64,000 bases of DNA. It comes from Leuctra nigra (taxonomy: Eukaryota; Arthropoda; Insecta; Plecoptera; Leuctridae). Shown one piece after another: positions 33,801-45,057 of the stretch. The stretch lies in contig OW203766.1 of the NCBI GenBank assembly GCA_934045905.1, positions 30,002,309 to 30,066,308 of the forward strand, given 5' to 3'. The translations under genes and the position numbers were made by a program. The notes under the pieces are model-generated. The model saw only the letters and a list, made by a program, of their open reading frames with translations, did no database searches and had not been told where the DNA came from. Position 1 is the stretch's first letter. Every line of letters starts with the position of its first letter.

Positions 33801-34886
33801 CCAACACAGCAAATTGAATAATAAAATGTTTCGAGTTTTTTTTTATTCTATAGAAAGCTTCGTTATTCTGCCGTAGACTTTTACAAAGTCTGATAACCTG
33901 CATATAGAAAAGTTGTGAATGAAGCTCATCCAGGATGTAGCAACGCAAACTTTGCTCTCGACCACGAGAAAGTATGATAAAGCTTTGCTTTTATATACCG
34001 CTAATTTACCGGCGTTTAGTGGTGATACCGCCAAGCTCAAGTTTGCAAAGTGTTTGAGCAAATTGTTTGTTGGAAAGAGTCGCTCCGTTGTAAAACTATC
34101 TTCTTCATAACTGAGCAGTCGTGAGATAAGAACCTGTGTCTGTTCAACGAGGATTCGAGCTCGAGTCATAATCCGTCTTGGTTGATTCCACCAGATGAGA
34201 TATTCATCGCACATTGCATAAGACAAGCTGTCGCATCGATTTGAATTGTGTTTTTGAAACTAATATCCTCGCAGAATCAAGCTGCGTAAATCTTCTTTCT
34301 CTCTCTCTCTGTATTTGTGTATTTACGTCTTCCTCTAGATCGTGTTTTAAAACATGCCACACAACTAACATTATTTATTAGATTTACGATTACTACTCTG
34401 CGCTGTTTTCTTCAATATTATACGAGCCCCTCTATTTATTATGTATGAGTATTCACTTTTGCATTTTTTTTTATTAATTTAATTAATTATTTGATAAAAT
34501 GACAGCTGTTTCGAATGTCATGTAGTGGCCACACGCGACCGACTTTGTGCACGCTAAATAAACATATTTACCAATCGCCGACGTGAATGGCCATTGTGTT
34601 GTTCGGGCTTCGTGTCTCTAAAAATACTATCATTCAAATATTCCAAACCCAATGTTGTGAACTTCTAATACTCTGTCATGTGGTGTTTCCAACCACGAAA
34701 TGTCAGTTGGCTATGCTCTGTCATTCGATTTAACAAGTGCACGTACAACGGATCCATGTCTATATTATTTTACAATGCCGATCAATAAAAGACTGCACTC
34801 TTGCTAAATCCGAGCGAGCCAGCGAATTTATTCTGCACTTTTGAACACTTTCTCTGTTTTTTGTTGCTTGTTTGGCCCGACGCCAC
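30851..34886. other. Long AT-rich stretch; CT microsatellite at 33239-33302
   Basis: No host gene is recognised. A pyrimidine microsatellite (TCTCTC with TTTCTCCC interruptions) lies at 33239-33302 and a short one at 34298-34310. The 127-codon minus-strand ORF (33843-34226) and the 70-codon one (31192-31404) have mixed composition and no identifiable domain, so I do not call them genes. Confidence 0.4.
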
Positions 34887-35335
34887 AGGTCACAATTTCT
34901 TTTCCGATCGAACTGAAATTCGGCACACATACTAATAGCATTCTATCTTAATCGTGTGCAGCTTTTGAGAGCTGCCCTCTTGGTTCAAAAATGAAAATAT
35001 CTCCTGCTTGGTCGAAAATCAAAATGATCCGATTAAGTTCCAATTTTGCATAAACTAAGTCTACTATTTTCTCTTATTTTACAAGTTTTTAGCCCAATCG
35101 GTAGATAATGTATAAACTTATTGACATTTAAATAGAATGTCAGAAAAATTTTATCGACATAATATAATTTCCAGTGCAACTTAGTTCTGATAATTTTCAG
35201 GTAATTTTATTCTGATCGAGTGGATCGTATTTCAATTCACTGTGAATGTATATTTTATTTTCTGTGCGTTACGATATTCCGGTTGGAGACGTTGCGAGTT
35301 TCGGTGCTCACTCATCAACGCGTTACACAGAGCGT
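34887..35335. repeat. Short copy of the dispersed modular repeat
   Basis: It starts with CAGGTCACAATTTCTTTTCC, GATCGAACTGAAATTCGGCA and ends with GGTGCTCACTCATCAACGCG, TTAC, matching the ends of the 25.9-27.2 kb copy. The middle is shorter (about 450 bp), retaining one CATAAACTAAGTC...CAATCGGTAG module. A C-rich tract follows at about 35467-35488. Confidence 0.7.
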
Positions 35336-35339
35336 TTTC

Positions 35340-37260
35340 CTTGTTAACTTAACATTCTTTTGATGCAGAATATTTAACTAAGTCTCTCATCGTCTTACAC
35401 TTTTCTTTTACTCAATTCTCAAGAAAGTTACATAATCTAATATTTTGAAATGTCGATACTCTTGCTAACTGCTCCCCCCCCCCCTCCCCCCGACCTGCGT
35501 GGGGTAATTTTGACTTGTAATTGCCTCATTAGTAACTAGTACTGGATGCCCTAATTAGCTGGAGTTGCTCTCTTCGCTTTGTTCACTAAGGGTCATACAC
35601 TGTCAGCCCAAGGGCAGCAATTTGCTCAAAACTTTGCTTCTAGTTATGTTTCACTAATTGAATTTCTATGGGCTTGGTGCTGCGGTGGAGGTGCCGTGCA
35701 GTTATGAGATACGGTCCGAGAATATTCGAGATGCTGCTGGGTTTGTGGGAAACTTTCAGTGGACACAGATGAAACAAGAGAGTGAAACTTTCTGGGTTGT
35801 ATTCACACCATTCATCACGTTGTCTAAAAGTGTGTGCTGATTTTATGGTTTCCTGCTTGCGGTTAGTCCAAAATTATAAACGTCGTTTTTCTAATAATCA
35901 TTCTATGTCCATGCTTCGACGGTCGACAATGTTACACGTCATCTGGCATCAATTACAATCATTTCTTCATATTTAGTACCCGTTTGGGCGACTAATTATA
36001 ATAATATACTCTTAGACAAAAATCAAATTTATATGCAATATTAAATTTGGTCCAGGTTCTCTTTTCATTTTATCAGAAGTGAACCAAATAACAAAAATAA
36101 CATGTACGAATACAAATAAACCCAAAAGTGGTCGCGGCCCCAAAGCCCCATTGGGACTTGAATGTGGCAAATAACAAATATGTAAACACATTGATACTTT
36201 ACATGAATAAATAGACAACAAATGTAAATAATATGCGCACAGAGAGAAGATAGTAAGAGACATATTCGAATTGTGACAAAAAACGACGATAACAAACTGG
36301 ATTTCTGATCAACTACCGCACTTTCTTGGTTCTTGTTACATGGTTACCTACCATCTTGGTTTGCCTACTTCCCTAAGTAGTTGCCGTAAGTGTATTTACA
36401 TGTAATAACAAATATAGAGTAGTTTCTACTACTTTCAAACTTCCCAACTAATACCTCTCAATTAGGTACTAAGTTCTAACGCAACTATCTCAGAGCAAGT
36501 CCTAACTGGTCAAACTTATTCGAAGCCACACGCTGTCGGCTGCTTCGTAGAGAGCAGCGCTGGTGAAGCAGGTCACGAAGAACTAAAACCATCCACTGAG
36601 TAGCAGAATATATTCATTCCAACGCATTCTTCTAGCAGTAGAATCTTGGCAGGCAAATTTCCCCACGAACCAAAGAATAGTTATGGGGGCAAAATTTCTA
36701 AATGGGGGGCTAACTACATAGACCGTTCCTGTGAGTCCAGATTCCAAATTGTATCAGTATTTAGAAAAATATGCTCATCATGATTTTGATAAATTCAATA
36801 AAATCTTCGAAATGTTATATTGACCATTTAGCTCAACCAATATTGAATATAGATGTAGCAGTGCCCTAAACCCTATCAATCATTTCGCTGTCTGAAATAA
36901 TTGAATAGAAAAAAGTAATCAATTGTAGAAAAGAGTTACAAAACTCTGCAGTTTTCTCTCTAAGAATTGACACAAGAAACTAAACACGATATTGAACTAA
37001 ACCCCTCGTATCGAATCTTCCTTGAAGTTATCTGTCAGGAATATGATGCTGTGTCCGTGCTGGACCCGAGTGCAGGAGGAGAAGATAAGCGAAGGTCCCA
37101 GTCGGTGATAACTCTTGCCACACAGCGTCAACTAATCACTTATTTACAGGCTCGAGGTTCAGCTTATCGATTAGCTCCTGATTGGAAGTCGATCATGTTT
37201 ACAGTGGCGGACGCAGTGTCAGGGTCCAACCCCCTCGCATTTCATCAACTAGTAATCACG
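35340..37260. other. Unique stretch before the hAT complex; weak ORF at 36967-37299
   Basis: The + strand ORF 36967-37299 has 110 codons and a plausible amino-acid mix (contains ITYLQARGSAYRLAPDW), but I do not recognise it. It is cut at its 3' end by the hAT element inserted at 37269. Near 36100-36160 the minus strand carries a block with CCCAATGGGGCTTTGGGGCC that may be the tail of an old retroelement. No confident gene. Confidence 0.25.
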
Positions 37261-37466
37261 CTTGTAACCAGGGTTGGGTCAGTAGAATATTCCGCGTAGA
37301 AAATGGGTATTCTACGCGTATATTCTACCGTAGAATATGTAATGTAGAATATTGATGTAGATGACATATTCTACACGTAGAATATTATTTTTAAGAAAAA
37401 CATTGATTTGGATTATAATGATCATTCTATTGATTTGTTTTCAATATAACAGTATTTTACTTTACC

Positions 37467-38170
37467 CAGGGGCGGATCCAAGGAGGGGCGGAAGGGGCGA
37501 TCGCCCCCCCCCCCATGATTCCTCCTCCACCTTCTATTAAGATCAGCAGGTTGATTTTTCACTTCGTCAAATTTACAAAAATTATCGTAATCATGGCTTG
37601 TTTTTTGGCAAAGTTTAATCTTTGCTCTAAAAGTGTCTTAAAACTAAATGTTTTTTCAATATTTCGAAAAAAATTGCCTTCGGCGATAGGCCTTTGGCGG
37701 ATGAAAGCATGGGCTTCCACAGGGGTGACTGGGGGGGGGAGGGGGGCAAGGATGTCAGGATAGCATACAAATTTGGTGGTGTTATTTACGTATAGTTTCA
37801 TTTTCTAAACAAAAATACTCAGAAAATTAATTTCGAAGTGTCAACAAACCAAAAAATACCCTGCGGGGTAAGGTGGGGGCACTACCCCAAAGTGTCCAAG
37901 CTTAAAAAATAATGAATTGTTCAACAAAATACACCTCATAACGTCTCAAAATTTGATTCAAAGTGTCCAAAAACCAAAAAACGCCCTGCGGGGCAGGGTG
38001 GGGGACTCGCCCCCCACACCCCCCTTAGCCCGTGAGACAATTGTTTTCCTTGCATTACCTCCACCCCCTGGCAAAAATTCTGCGGACGCCCGTGGCTGGG
38101 GATACCACTAGACCCCCTTCATATTTTCCAAAATCGCCCCCTCCATGACAAGAGGCTAGATCCGCCCCTG
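37467..38170. mobile_element. hAT-type MITE (TIR CAGGGGCGGATCC), copy 1, nested
   Basis: CAGGGGCGGATCC at 37467 mirrors GGATCCGCCCCTG ending at 38170. ACTTTACC is duplicated on both sides (37459-37466 and 38171-38178). The interior holds G/C-rich blocks (GCGATCGCCCCCC, GCCCTGCGGGGCAGGGTG) that create short GC-rich ORFs of no meaning. It is 704 bp and very similar to the 685-bp copy at 56867-57551, so activity was fairly recent. Confidence 0.93.
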
Positions 38171-38514
38171 ACTTTACCATGAGTACCTAGTACATAACAA
38201 CTCTACCAAATTGTTGATACGAGAGGACCAACTACAATTTCTTTCTTCTTAATTTAATATTAACATAAAAACGCAAAGTGATACTCAATCATCTCATTCG
38301 GACTTTGGTAGTTGCTTGCTGTAATGCTGGATGCTGTAATCTAGATTCAATTATCCAAACATGAAGAATATGCAGTATGCACACAAGTAGAAATTACATT
38401 CGATTCTACATGGTTTTCTTCAATTAGAAATTATTTTGAAATGTTTTTTTAATTTCAATTTTTTACAATCTTGCTAATGGCTTTTCCTGCAATATATTCA
38501 AATCATCGTGTGTT

Positions 38515-41003
38515 CCCCGTGATTTCAAGAGCATTGACTGGGAAGAGGTTTCTGCATATACGGAGAACATCCCCTGGAATAAAATCTACGATATTAATAA
38601 CCTAGATGACAAAGTCTCTTATCTCAACAGTATAATCATGGACATAGCTGACCGTTTCGCACCGGTTAAGGCAATATCCACAACAAAACCATATGCACCA
38701 TGGTTGACCGATACCCTGACTGAGATAATCAGACTGAAGAAAACAGCGATGTCCAAATTCAAGAAACACAAACGGAAATCTGATTGGAACAATTATATTC
38801 AGTACCGAAACTACTTGACAGAGGCAGTACGTCGTGAGAAGAAAGCTTACATAGAAGAAGACATCAAGAAATGTAAAAACAACTCACAGATGATCTGGGA
38901 TAAGCTAAAGAAATGGGGAATCCATAGGAGAAAACAAAGCGTAGATATTCCAGCAGAATTAGCTAATCCCGATCTCATAAATAAATACTATGTGGACTCA
39001 GTTGGTCAAGTAGCCATTAACCCAAACAATCAGTTACATCTTAGTCACACAGATAGTGCGCCCATCTTCGAATTGAAACCAGTCAAGCAAACTAAAGTCC
39101 TTGACATAATCAAAAAGATCAAGACAAGAGCTATGGGCATTGATGGGATCACAATTAACATGATATACCTTTGTCTCCCTCATGGTGCTAACGCTATCAC
39201 TGACATTATCAACAGTTCACTTAAAAGTAGTCAATTTCCTACCCTTTGGAAGGAAGGCATTATCTCACCAATTCCTAAGGTTAATTCACCGAAACAGTAC
39301 AAAGATCTAAGACCGATCACAATCTTACCCTGTCTATCAAAAATTATTGAAAAACTCGTGCACTCTCAATTATCAAAATTCCTTGAAAATTACAATCTAC
39401 TACCTGATAAGCAGTCTGGCTTCAGGAAGCACAGAAGTTCTACAACGGCTCTAATTGACATCATTGATGACTCTATTACTGCAATCGACGAGGGGAAGGT
39501 AACCAGTCTTGTACTGCTAGATTTTTCCAAGGCGTTTGATACCATCAACCATTCTCTATTACTGGGAAAGCTTCACCGCCTTGGTTTATCAGATAACGCA
39601 GTCAGATGGTTTGAGAGCTACATCAAAGGACGAAGCCAGAGAGTGAAAGTTACACAAGAGGGGAAAGCAAGAATTTCCAACACCCTTCCAATAGATACAG
39701 GCGTCCCGCAGGGATCAATATTGGGTCCTCTCCTCTTCATCATCTACACGGCTGACCTTAACGACGTCATCAAGCACTGTAAGGCCCACTACTACGCTGA
39801 TGATACGCAACTCTACATATCGTTCGAACCGTCAAAGGCTAAAGAAGCACAAGAGATGATGACAGCAGATTTGGCGGCCGTTTCTGAATGGGCACAAGAT
39901 CATGGCCTTTTACTTAATCCGCAGAAGTCCATATCTCTTCTCCTAGGGACTCCTGGACAGAGACAGAAGGTAATTGAACAAGGAGGCCATACCATCTACC
40001 TCAATAATCAGCCAATAGAGATCTCGGATACGGCAAGAGACTTAGGCCTCATTATTGACAGTGGAGTCTCATTTGGAGCGCACATCAACAAGCTCAGACA
40101 AACCTCCCTTCACAAGATGAGAACCTTAAGACCTCTCAAAACACTTCTACCTACGTCAGTCAAGCTGCTACTGACCGAAGCACTCGTCCTATCCGTACTG
40201 GACTACAGTGATGCGGTGTACGGACCTTGTCTCACGCAGGCCAACAGTCAAGTCATTCAGAAAATACAAAACTCTTGCCTTAGACTGTGTTACAATGTTG
40301 GTCCCAGGAAGAGAATTACACCTTTCCGCACGAAAGCCGGATGGCTCAAGATGGAGACCAGAAGAAAGCAACATCTTCTTAACATTGTGCATAAAGCCCT
40401 AGTCCTGTGCCAACCATCATACATCAGACAAAAGTTAGTAAAAAGAGAAGATATACACAGTGTTAACACCAGGCACAAAAGCAAACTTGCTATTCACAAA
40501 CATCGCACAGCTAAATTCAAATCTTCATTTACTTACTCTTCCGCCGAAGCCTACAACAAAATTCCGGAAATCATCAAGTCACAAGGACTCGTAGTGTTTA
40601 AGAGTAGCCTGAAACATCATCTCTTACACCAAAATTAATACAGTATTTTGTCAACCCGAACTATTACTTAAGTTTTTTACTCTAATTATTATCATCACTT
40701 AAAATACTTGATATTGTAAATTGGTTATTACAACTTATTGTTTCCTTTCTTTTATTATCTTCTCAATATCATAATATTATCACTAAAGATGCTTGATAAT
40801 TAGGTACCATATTTATTATTAGAAAATATACTATCATTAATTACCTATCTTATAATAATAATTAATAATCTATGGTTGCATGGAAGATCAGAAAATGTGA
40901 ATATTTATTTATGCATAATTTGTGAATATTTATTAAAAATCTGAATGTCGCCTTTTGATGTAAAAGAAATCAATAAAGATAAATTGAATTGAATTGAATT
41001 GTA
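38515..41003 (+). mobile_element. 5'-truncated non-LTR retrotransposon (Jockey/CR1-like LINE)
   Basis: An RT reading frame (see 38638-40638) is followed by about 350 bp of AT-rich 3' UTR and a tail AATTGAATTGAATTGAATTG ending at 41003. Such a short-repeat tail is usual for CR1/L2/Jockey-type LINEs. The in-frame sequence starts abruptly at about 38515, and the endonuclease part is missing, so this is a 5'-truncated copy. It lies inside the hAT element 37269-41351. I could not identify a clear target duplication. Confidence 0.9.
38638..40638 (+). CDS. LINE ORF2 fragment: reverse transcriptase
   Basis: The frame encodes 666 residues without a stop and remains open upstream to about 38515, so the Met at 38638 is an internal codon, not the real start. 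The N-terminal part (residues 1-150) is the linker between endonuclease and RT seen in Jockey/CR1 elements (PWLTDTL, RNYLTEAVRREKKAY). RT blocks follow in order: LRPITILPCLSKIIEKL, GFRKHRSSTTAL, LLDFSKAFDTINH (first catalytic Asp 295), TGVPQGSILGPLLFIIYT and YADDTQLY (YADD at 386-389). The C-terminal third is the thumb and tail typical of the clade. All catalytic residues are present. The product copies its own RNA at the nicked target, but without the endonuclease domain this copy should be immobile. The lack of frameshifts suggests a young insertion. Confidence 0.92.
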   Translation: MDIADRFAPVKAISTTKPYAPWLTDTLTEIIRLKKTAMSKFKKHKRKSDWNNYIQYRNYLTEAVRREKKAYIEEDIKKCKNNSQMIWDKLKKWGIHRRKQSVDIPAELANPDLINKYYVDSVGQVAINPNNQLHLSHTDSAPIFELKPVKQTKVLDIIKKIKTRAMGIDGITINMIYLCLPHGANAITDIINSSLKSSQFPTLWKEGIISPIPKVNSPKQYKDLRPITILPCLSKIIEKLVHSQLSKFLENYNLLPDKQSGFRKHRSSTTALIDIIDDSITAIDEGKVTSLVLLDFSKAFDTINHSLLLGKLHRLGLSDNAVRWFESYIKGRSQRVKVTQEGKARISNTLPIDTGVPQGSILGPLLFIIYTADLNDVIKHCKAHYYADDTQLYISFEPSKAKEAQEMMTADLAAVSEWAQDHGLLLNPQKSISLLLGTPGQRQKVIEQGGHTIYLNNQPIEISDTARDLGLIIDSGVSFGAHINKLRQTSLHKMRTLRPLKTLLPTSVKLLLTEALVLSVLDYSDAVYGPCLTQANSQVIQKIQNSCLRLCYNVGPRKRITPFRTKAGWLKMETRRKQHLLNIVHKALVLCQPSYIRQKLVKREDIHSVNTRHKSKLAIHKHRTAKFKSSFTYSSAEAYNKIPEIIKSQGLVVFKSSLKHHLLHQN

Positions 41004-41359
41004 GATATAGGGGAAGTGTGCTATGAATGGGCTTATTAAAATTACGAGGTAGGATTGCTCTCTAATTTGCCAAAATTAAGGTTGTGACCGTCTCATACAA
41101 GATAGAATATGAGTAGAATAAATAGAAAAGATTTGAACTCGACCGCTCTAAAGATAAGTTGAAAATAGGGCAACTAATAAAGTAAAATAATATATTTTGG
41201 TTTATGCTAACTTTCCAAATTTTACCACTGTCAATCCACTGGCACTTAAAAAAAATATTCTACAATAATATTCTACATATTCTACATATTCTACGTGTTA
41301 CTCTACGTGTATGTAGAAAATTAATATTCTACGCGTAATGACCCAACCCTGCTTGTAAC

Positions 41360-41848
41360 AATGCTTCTTTTCGTGGTGTGGTGTTTCTCGATAAATTATC
41401 CACTTTCAAAAATGTATAAATGATTCTTTGAAATTCTGTCGCAAGTACCAAACCCCCCCCCCCCCCCCCCCCCCCCCACTCTACCAGTTTTGTCGGTTTG
41501 CAACCCTTAATTACTATCATGGAACTTCGTGGAACGAATTGATAGAATTCCCAAAAAAAACTATCCGATACTTCCAAATACCCTTGGCTGCGCTCATTGG
41601 CTATTGACGTAACTAAAGTGATCTTGTTTGACGACAGTTTATCGGGATATTGTTAAGCGCGGTTTCCAAAGTGATTGCTGATGAACCTATAGTAGTTCCG
41701 GAATCAGCCCCAGGTGCGCCACTGTCTTTGACAGCGCCAAGTGCACTCTGTCAAGTCACGTGGTACTGTGGGTCGATCATTATTCGACAACTCTTGCCTG
41801 GCGCGGAGAACAAGTCCTGTCATGTCCGCGTTCGCAATGTCATGACAG
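41360..41848. other. Spacer with a run of about 24 C
   Basis: A homopolymer of C interrupted only by the line of flanking A/T lies at about 41453-41477. Otherwise this is unique sequence between the hAT element and the 29-bp satellite. Confidence 0.5.
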
Positions 41849-42472
41849 TAGAGGGTGGGTGTGTAGAGCACAGCAAGTAGAGAGTGGGAGTATAGGACAC
41901 AGCAAGTACAGGGTGGATGAATAGGACACGGCAAGTAGAGGGTGGGTGTGTAGAGCACAGCAAGTAGAGGGTGGGAGTATAGAACACAGCAAGTACAGGG
42001 TGGGAGTATAGAACACGGCAAGTAGAGGGTGGGAGTATAGGACACAGCAAGTAAGAGGGTGGGAGTATAGGACACAGCAAGTAGAGGGTGGGAGTATAGG
42101 ACACAGCAAGTAGAGGGTGGATGAATAGGACACGGCAAGTAGAGGGTGGGAGTATAGGACACAGCAAGTAGAGGGTGGGAGTATAGGACACAACAAGTAC
42201 AGGGTGGATGAATAGGACACGGCAAGTAGAGGGTGGGAGTATAGGACACGTCAAGTAGAGGGTGGGAGTATAGGACACAGCAAGTAGAGGGTGGGTGTGT
42301 AGAGCACAGAGCAAGTAGAGGGTGGGAGTATAGGACACGTCAAGTAGAGGGTGGGAGTATAGGACACAGCAAGTAGAGGGTGGGAGTATAGGACACAGAG
42401 CAAGTAGAGGGTGGGAGTATAGGACACAGAAAGTAGAGGACACAGAGCAAGTAGAATGTAGGTATATAGAGA
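41849..42472. repeat. 29-bp minisatellite, about 21 units
   Basis: The unit is GAGGGTGGGAGTATAGGACA plus CAGCAAGTA, 29 bp. Variants include GGTGTGTAGAGCAC, GGATGAATAGGACACG and units with two extra bases (CAGAGCAAG). Since 29 is not a multiple of three, the three minus-strand ORFs here (up to 228 codons, repeating CVLYSHPLLAV-like phrases in rotating frames) cannot be a conserved protein. Confidence 0.94.
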
Positions 42473-43924
42473 GCAATACATGTGAAATCAAGTATTTTCC
42501 TAGCAATTAATTTCTACATGAATCACTATTAATTCACGTCATTAGCTAATGATATCGAACTCTAAAATTAAAATGGATATATACTCCGATTTTGAAGCGT
42601 GTGACGGAATGAAGTTTCAACTAGCAAACAAATTCAATCTCTCAATTTGTGTGTGCCATTTCGTCAATATTATTCATGTTGTGAGTGAAATGTGTACTAA
42701 GTATAATCTCTGTTGATACTACATAATGGCAAACAGTTGAGTGATTTTGATACCTGCGAGCGCCGAGCCCTTTGAGGCATTATTACTAATCGAGTCTAAA
42801 CCATCGCTTGTAGAGCAGAATTATTCATTTCAATTTACTTTTGTCTGCGTTTTGAAAGAACTGTCCGATTACTAATAAATTGTAAAGCTGCATAGGTGAA
42901 AGACTTATGTCACGCTTTGCTATAGAGAATTTCATTTCGCTTTGGAAATATGATGTAAAAGTCATGATTATCAAAATCCCAGACTTTCTGGTTATTCATG
43001 AATAACTAATCATGAACCACTCGGAAAGATTACAGATTTCCGCGGTCTTCTTAAAGACATTTTGATTATTCTGAGAACTTGAACAGTATTTCAACAGTTT
43101 TGCTCATCGATGACGAGCGAATCAAATTTCAGCTGCGGGAAATCGAACGTTATGCGTCTGAAACTTTCCAAAGTCTTCCTTGACTCGAGGTCGGTTTGAA
43201 CTTTTGAGCACGCTCTCTCTCCCCCTGTCTATCTCTCTCAGCTGGTTACATAACCAAGTAAAGGAGAATATTGTGTCTAGAACGAGGTACAAAAGAGCAG
43301 ACAGAGCGAGGTAGAATGTGACAAGCTTATGATATCATATTGGTAATGCTGTCAACACCATCAGCTTCAGCTTTGAAGACAATAATGTAGTGGTGGGACT
43401 TTATGTGTTATCAATTAAGCTGAAATATACAATAAATAGTACTCGATATTAAGTGCATATCTAACTGCATGAAAATATATGCTGTGCATGATATTTTCAA
43501 TTTTAATTATCTTTTTTAAAGTCGAGATTCAGCAATGTGGGCAAGGACTGATATCTCAGCAGCTGATCTCACCTTGACCTTGAGAATAAGTGCTGAGGCA
43601 GCGAAACCAATATGTTCGGCATTTATTCAATTAGTCATTTAACTCCATATCACGTTCAACTCGTTAACTAGTTGTAGCCTAGCGCACTCTGACCTATTCA
43701 AATCATAATTACTATCATTGCACTTCTCCCCATATCCATTACCCTTGCATTGATTTCCATATCAAACTCATAATCATGACTATATTACCTATAAGTATGA
43801 ACCTGATTGCAGCACAATTGTCTTCAAATCAATAACCGACATGGCAAGTAGGTAGTGACGTCGCTTCCTGTTATTTCAAGTCACCTGGTCTAGCGTCTAC
43901 GTCACTGAGACGTCGACGTCGTTG
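42473..43924. other. Intergenic stretch without recognised genes
   Basis: AT-rich unique sequence with a short CT-rich tract near 43210-43240 and a CpG-richer patch from about 43850. Confidence 0.4.
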
Positions 43925-44125
43925 TTAATACGACGGCGAGCGATGTGACGTCACACATTGATCGGCGGCGTGCTCTGGTCTAGGTCGAAGTGGCGCGGGA
44001 TTCTTCTCGACTTCTTTCTTTGTTCGTTGTTTAATGACTTCATTTGACAATTCTCGCCAATGTGGTTTTAAAGATTCGACGGACGATCTCGGCTCTTTAC
44101 AAATTCTAACACTAGCTAGAGCCAT
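43925..44125 (-). CDS. Possible small protein or first exon, unrecognised
   Basis: The 66-codon minus-strand ORF has a composition unlike the chance ORFs around it: charged, with SVESLKPHWRELSNEVIKQR followed by TKKEVEKNPAPLRPRPEHA. Its start lies just upstream of AT-rich DNA and its 3' half sits in a CpG-richer patch. I find no domain, signal peptide or membrane segment. It could be a small cytosolic protein, the first exon of a longer gene running leftwards, or chance. The function is unknown. Confidence 0.25.
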   Translation of the reverse strand: MALASVRICKEPRSSVESLKPHWRELSNEVIKQRTKKEVEKNPAPLRPRPEHAADQCVTSHRSPSY

Positions 44126-45057
44126 TCTCTTTTATAACATTTTAAAATCTAAAAACAAATAATTCGTACTCTTTCAGGAGCAAAACATCAAGGCAATACT
44201 GCAATTTAGAAACTGCAACTTTTATTGCAGTAATTTTATTTCATTATACGATGCGATCAAACAATACTCAATTTGACTCAACAAATACGAGTTATGTGAT
44301 TTACATATTAATTAATATTTGATTCGTAATTCATATTATCATTTTCATTAGCAAATAACATGATCCAACTTAGCAATTCCGTAATGTCATGATTATTTAC
44401 TGCTCGCAAACAAAGAACGATTGAACCAGATTGGTACACCCACCGCAATATGTCCTAATAGATACTTCGCTATTTCTAAGGGTGATTTTCTAGAAACATT
44501 GTATTATAACTTCGCCTTTATAGCGTATTCGCAATATAGAAATGGAGTGCAATCGTGACATCTTCGCTGTGATTGTGTACACCTCCTAGGATTGCACACA
44601 TCATTTGTCTGGGATGTTATCATGATTGACGCGCTCCAGTTTCATTTTATCTCGTGATGGAAGATGGCCATAACAATATTACAATGATTTTGTTCTACTT
44701 GTATGGAATTGAGACGTGCCTACGTGCCAACAATGGCGCATGGCAGTGCCAGTGTCACAATTACTCATTCACCAGAGATTCCTGGCTATTTATACAAACT
44801 ATAATGTTGTAGTATCAAACCAGTATTATAATTATACTACTACTAGAGAAGGAGATTCGTATCGTGAAAATATGCGATTGTATAGCTTTAAATTTTTAAA
44901 TGGCACTTTAAAGTCAGGTGAGCTTTTGTGGTTGTCTCCCTCTCTCGTTGGTAAAGATAGAATGTGAAATAAAATGTGTTTAGCTTCTATTGAATCTGTA
45001 AAGGAGCTTGTACTTGTCTGTTGATGTTGTCTAACGGAGTTGTTTCTGTCGTTGCAG
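44126..45057. other. Sequence upstream of the first Sap47 exon seen; no 5' exon identified
   Basis: The acceptor TTTCTGTCGTTGCAG ends at 45057. This stretch is presumably intron, because the BSD gene must have N-terminal coding exons further upstream, but none could be picked out by eye. Confidence 0.5.

Larger units (their letters stand above)
37269..41351. mobile_element. hAT-type element (TIR CAGGGTTGGGTCA) carrying two nested insertions
   Basis: CAGGGTTGGGTCA at 37269 is matched by TGACCCAACCCTG ending at 41351. The 8-bp sequence CTTGTAAC is duplicated directly outside (37261-37268 and 41352-41359), the size typical of hAT elements. Just inside both ends lie arrays of TAGAATAT and CTACGCGTA words in both orientations. 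Removing the nested MITE (37467-38170 plus one 8-bp TSD) and the LINE (about 38515-41003) leaves only about 0.9 kb without transposase, so it is non-autonomous. Confidence 0.9.

Noticed and set aside
33843..34226. 127-codon minus-strand ORF as a gene
   Set aside because: Mixed composition, a competing 63-codon ORF on the other strand, no family resemblance.
37515..38111. GC-rich ORFs in the hAT MITE
   Set aside because: They lie in a non-autonomous element, and the second copy at 57 kb reads differently; no transposase motif.
41704..42506. Minus-strand ORFs with CVLYSHPLL-like repeats
   Set aside because: Products of the 29-bp minisatellite rotating through frames.
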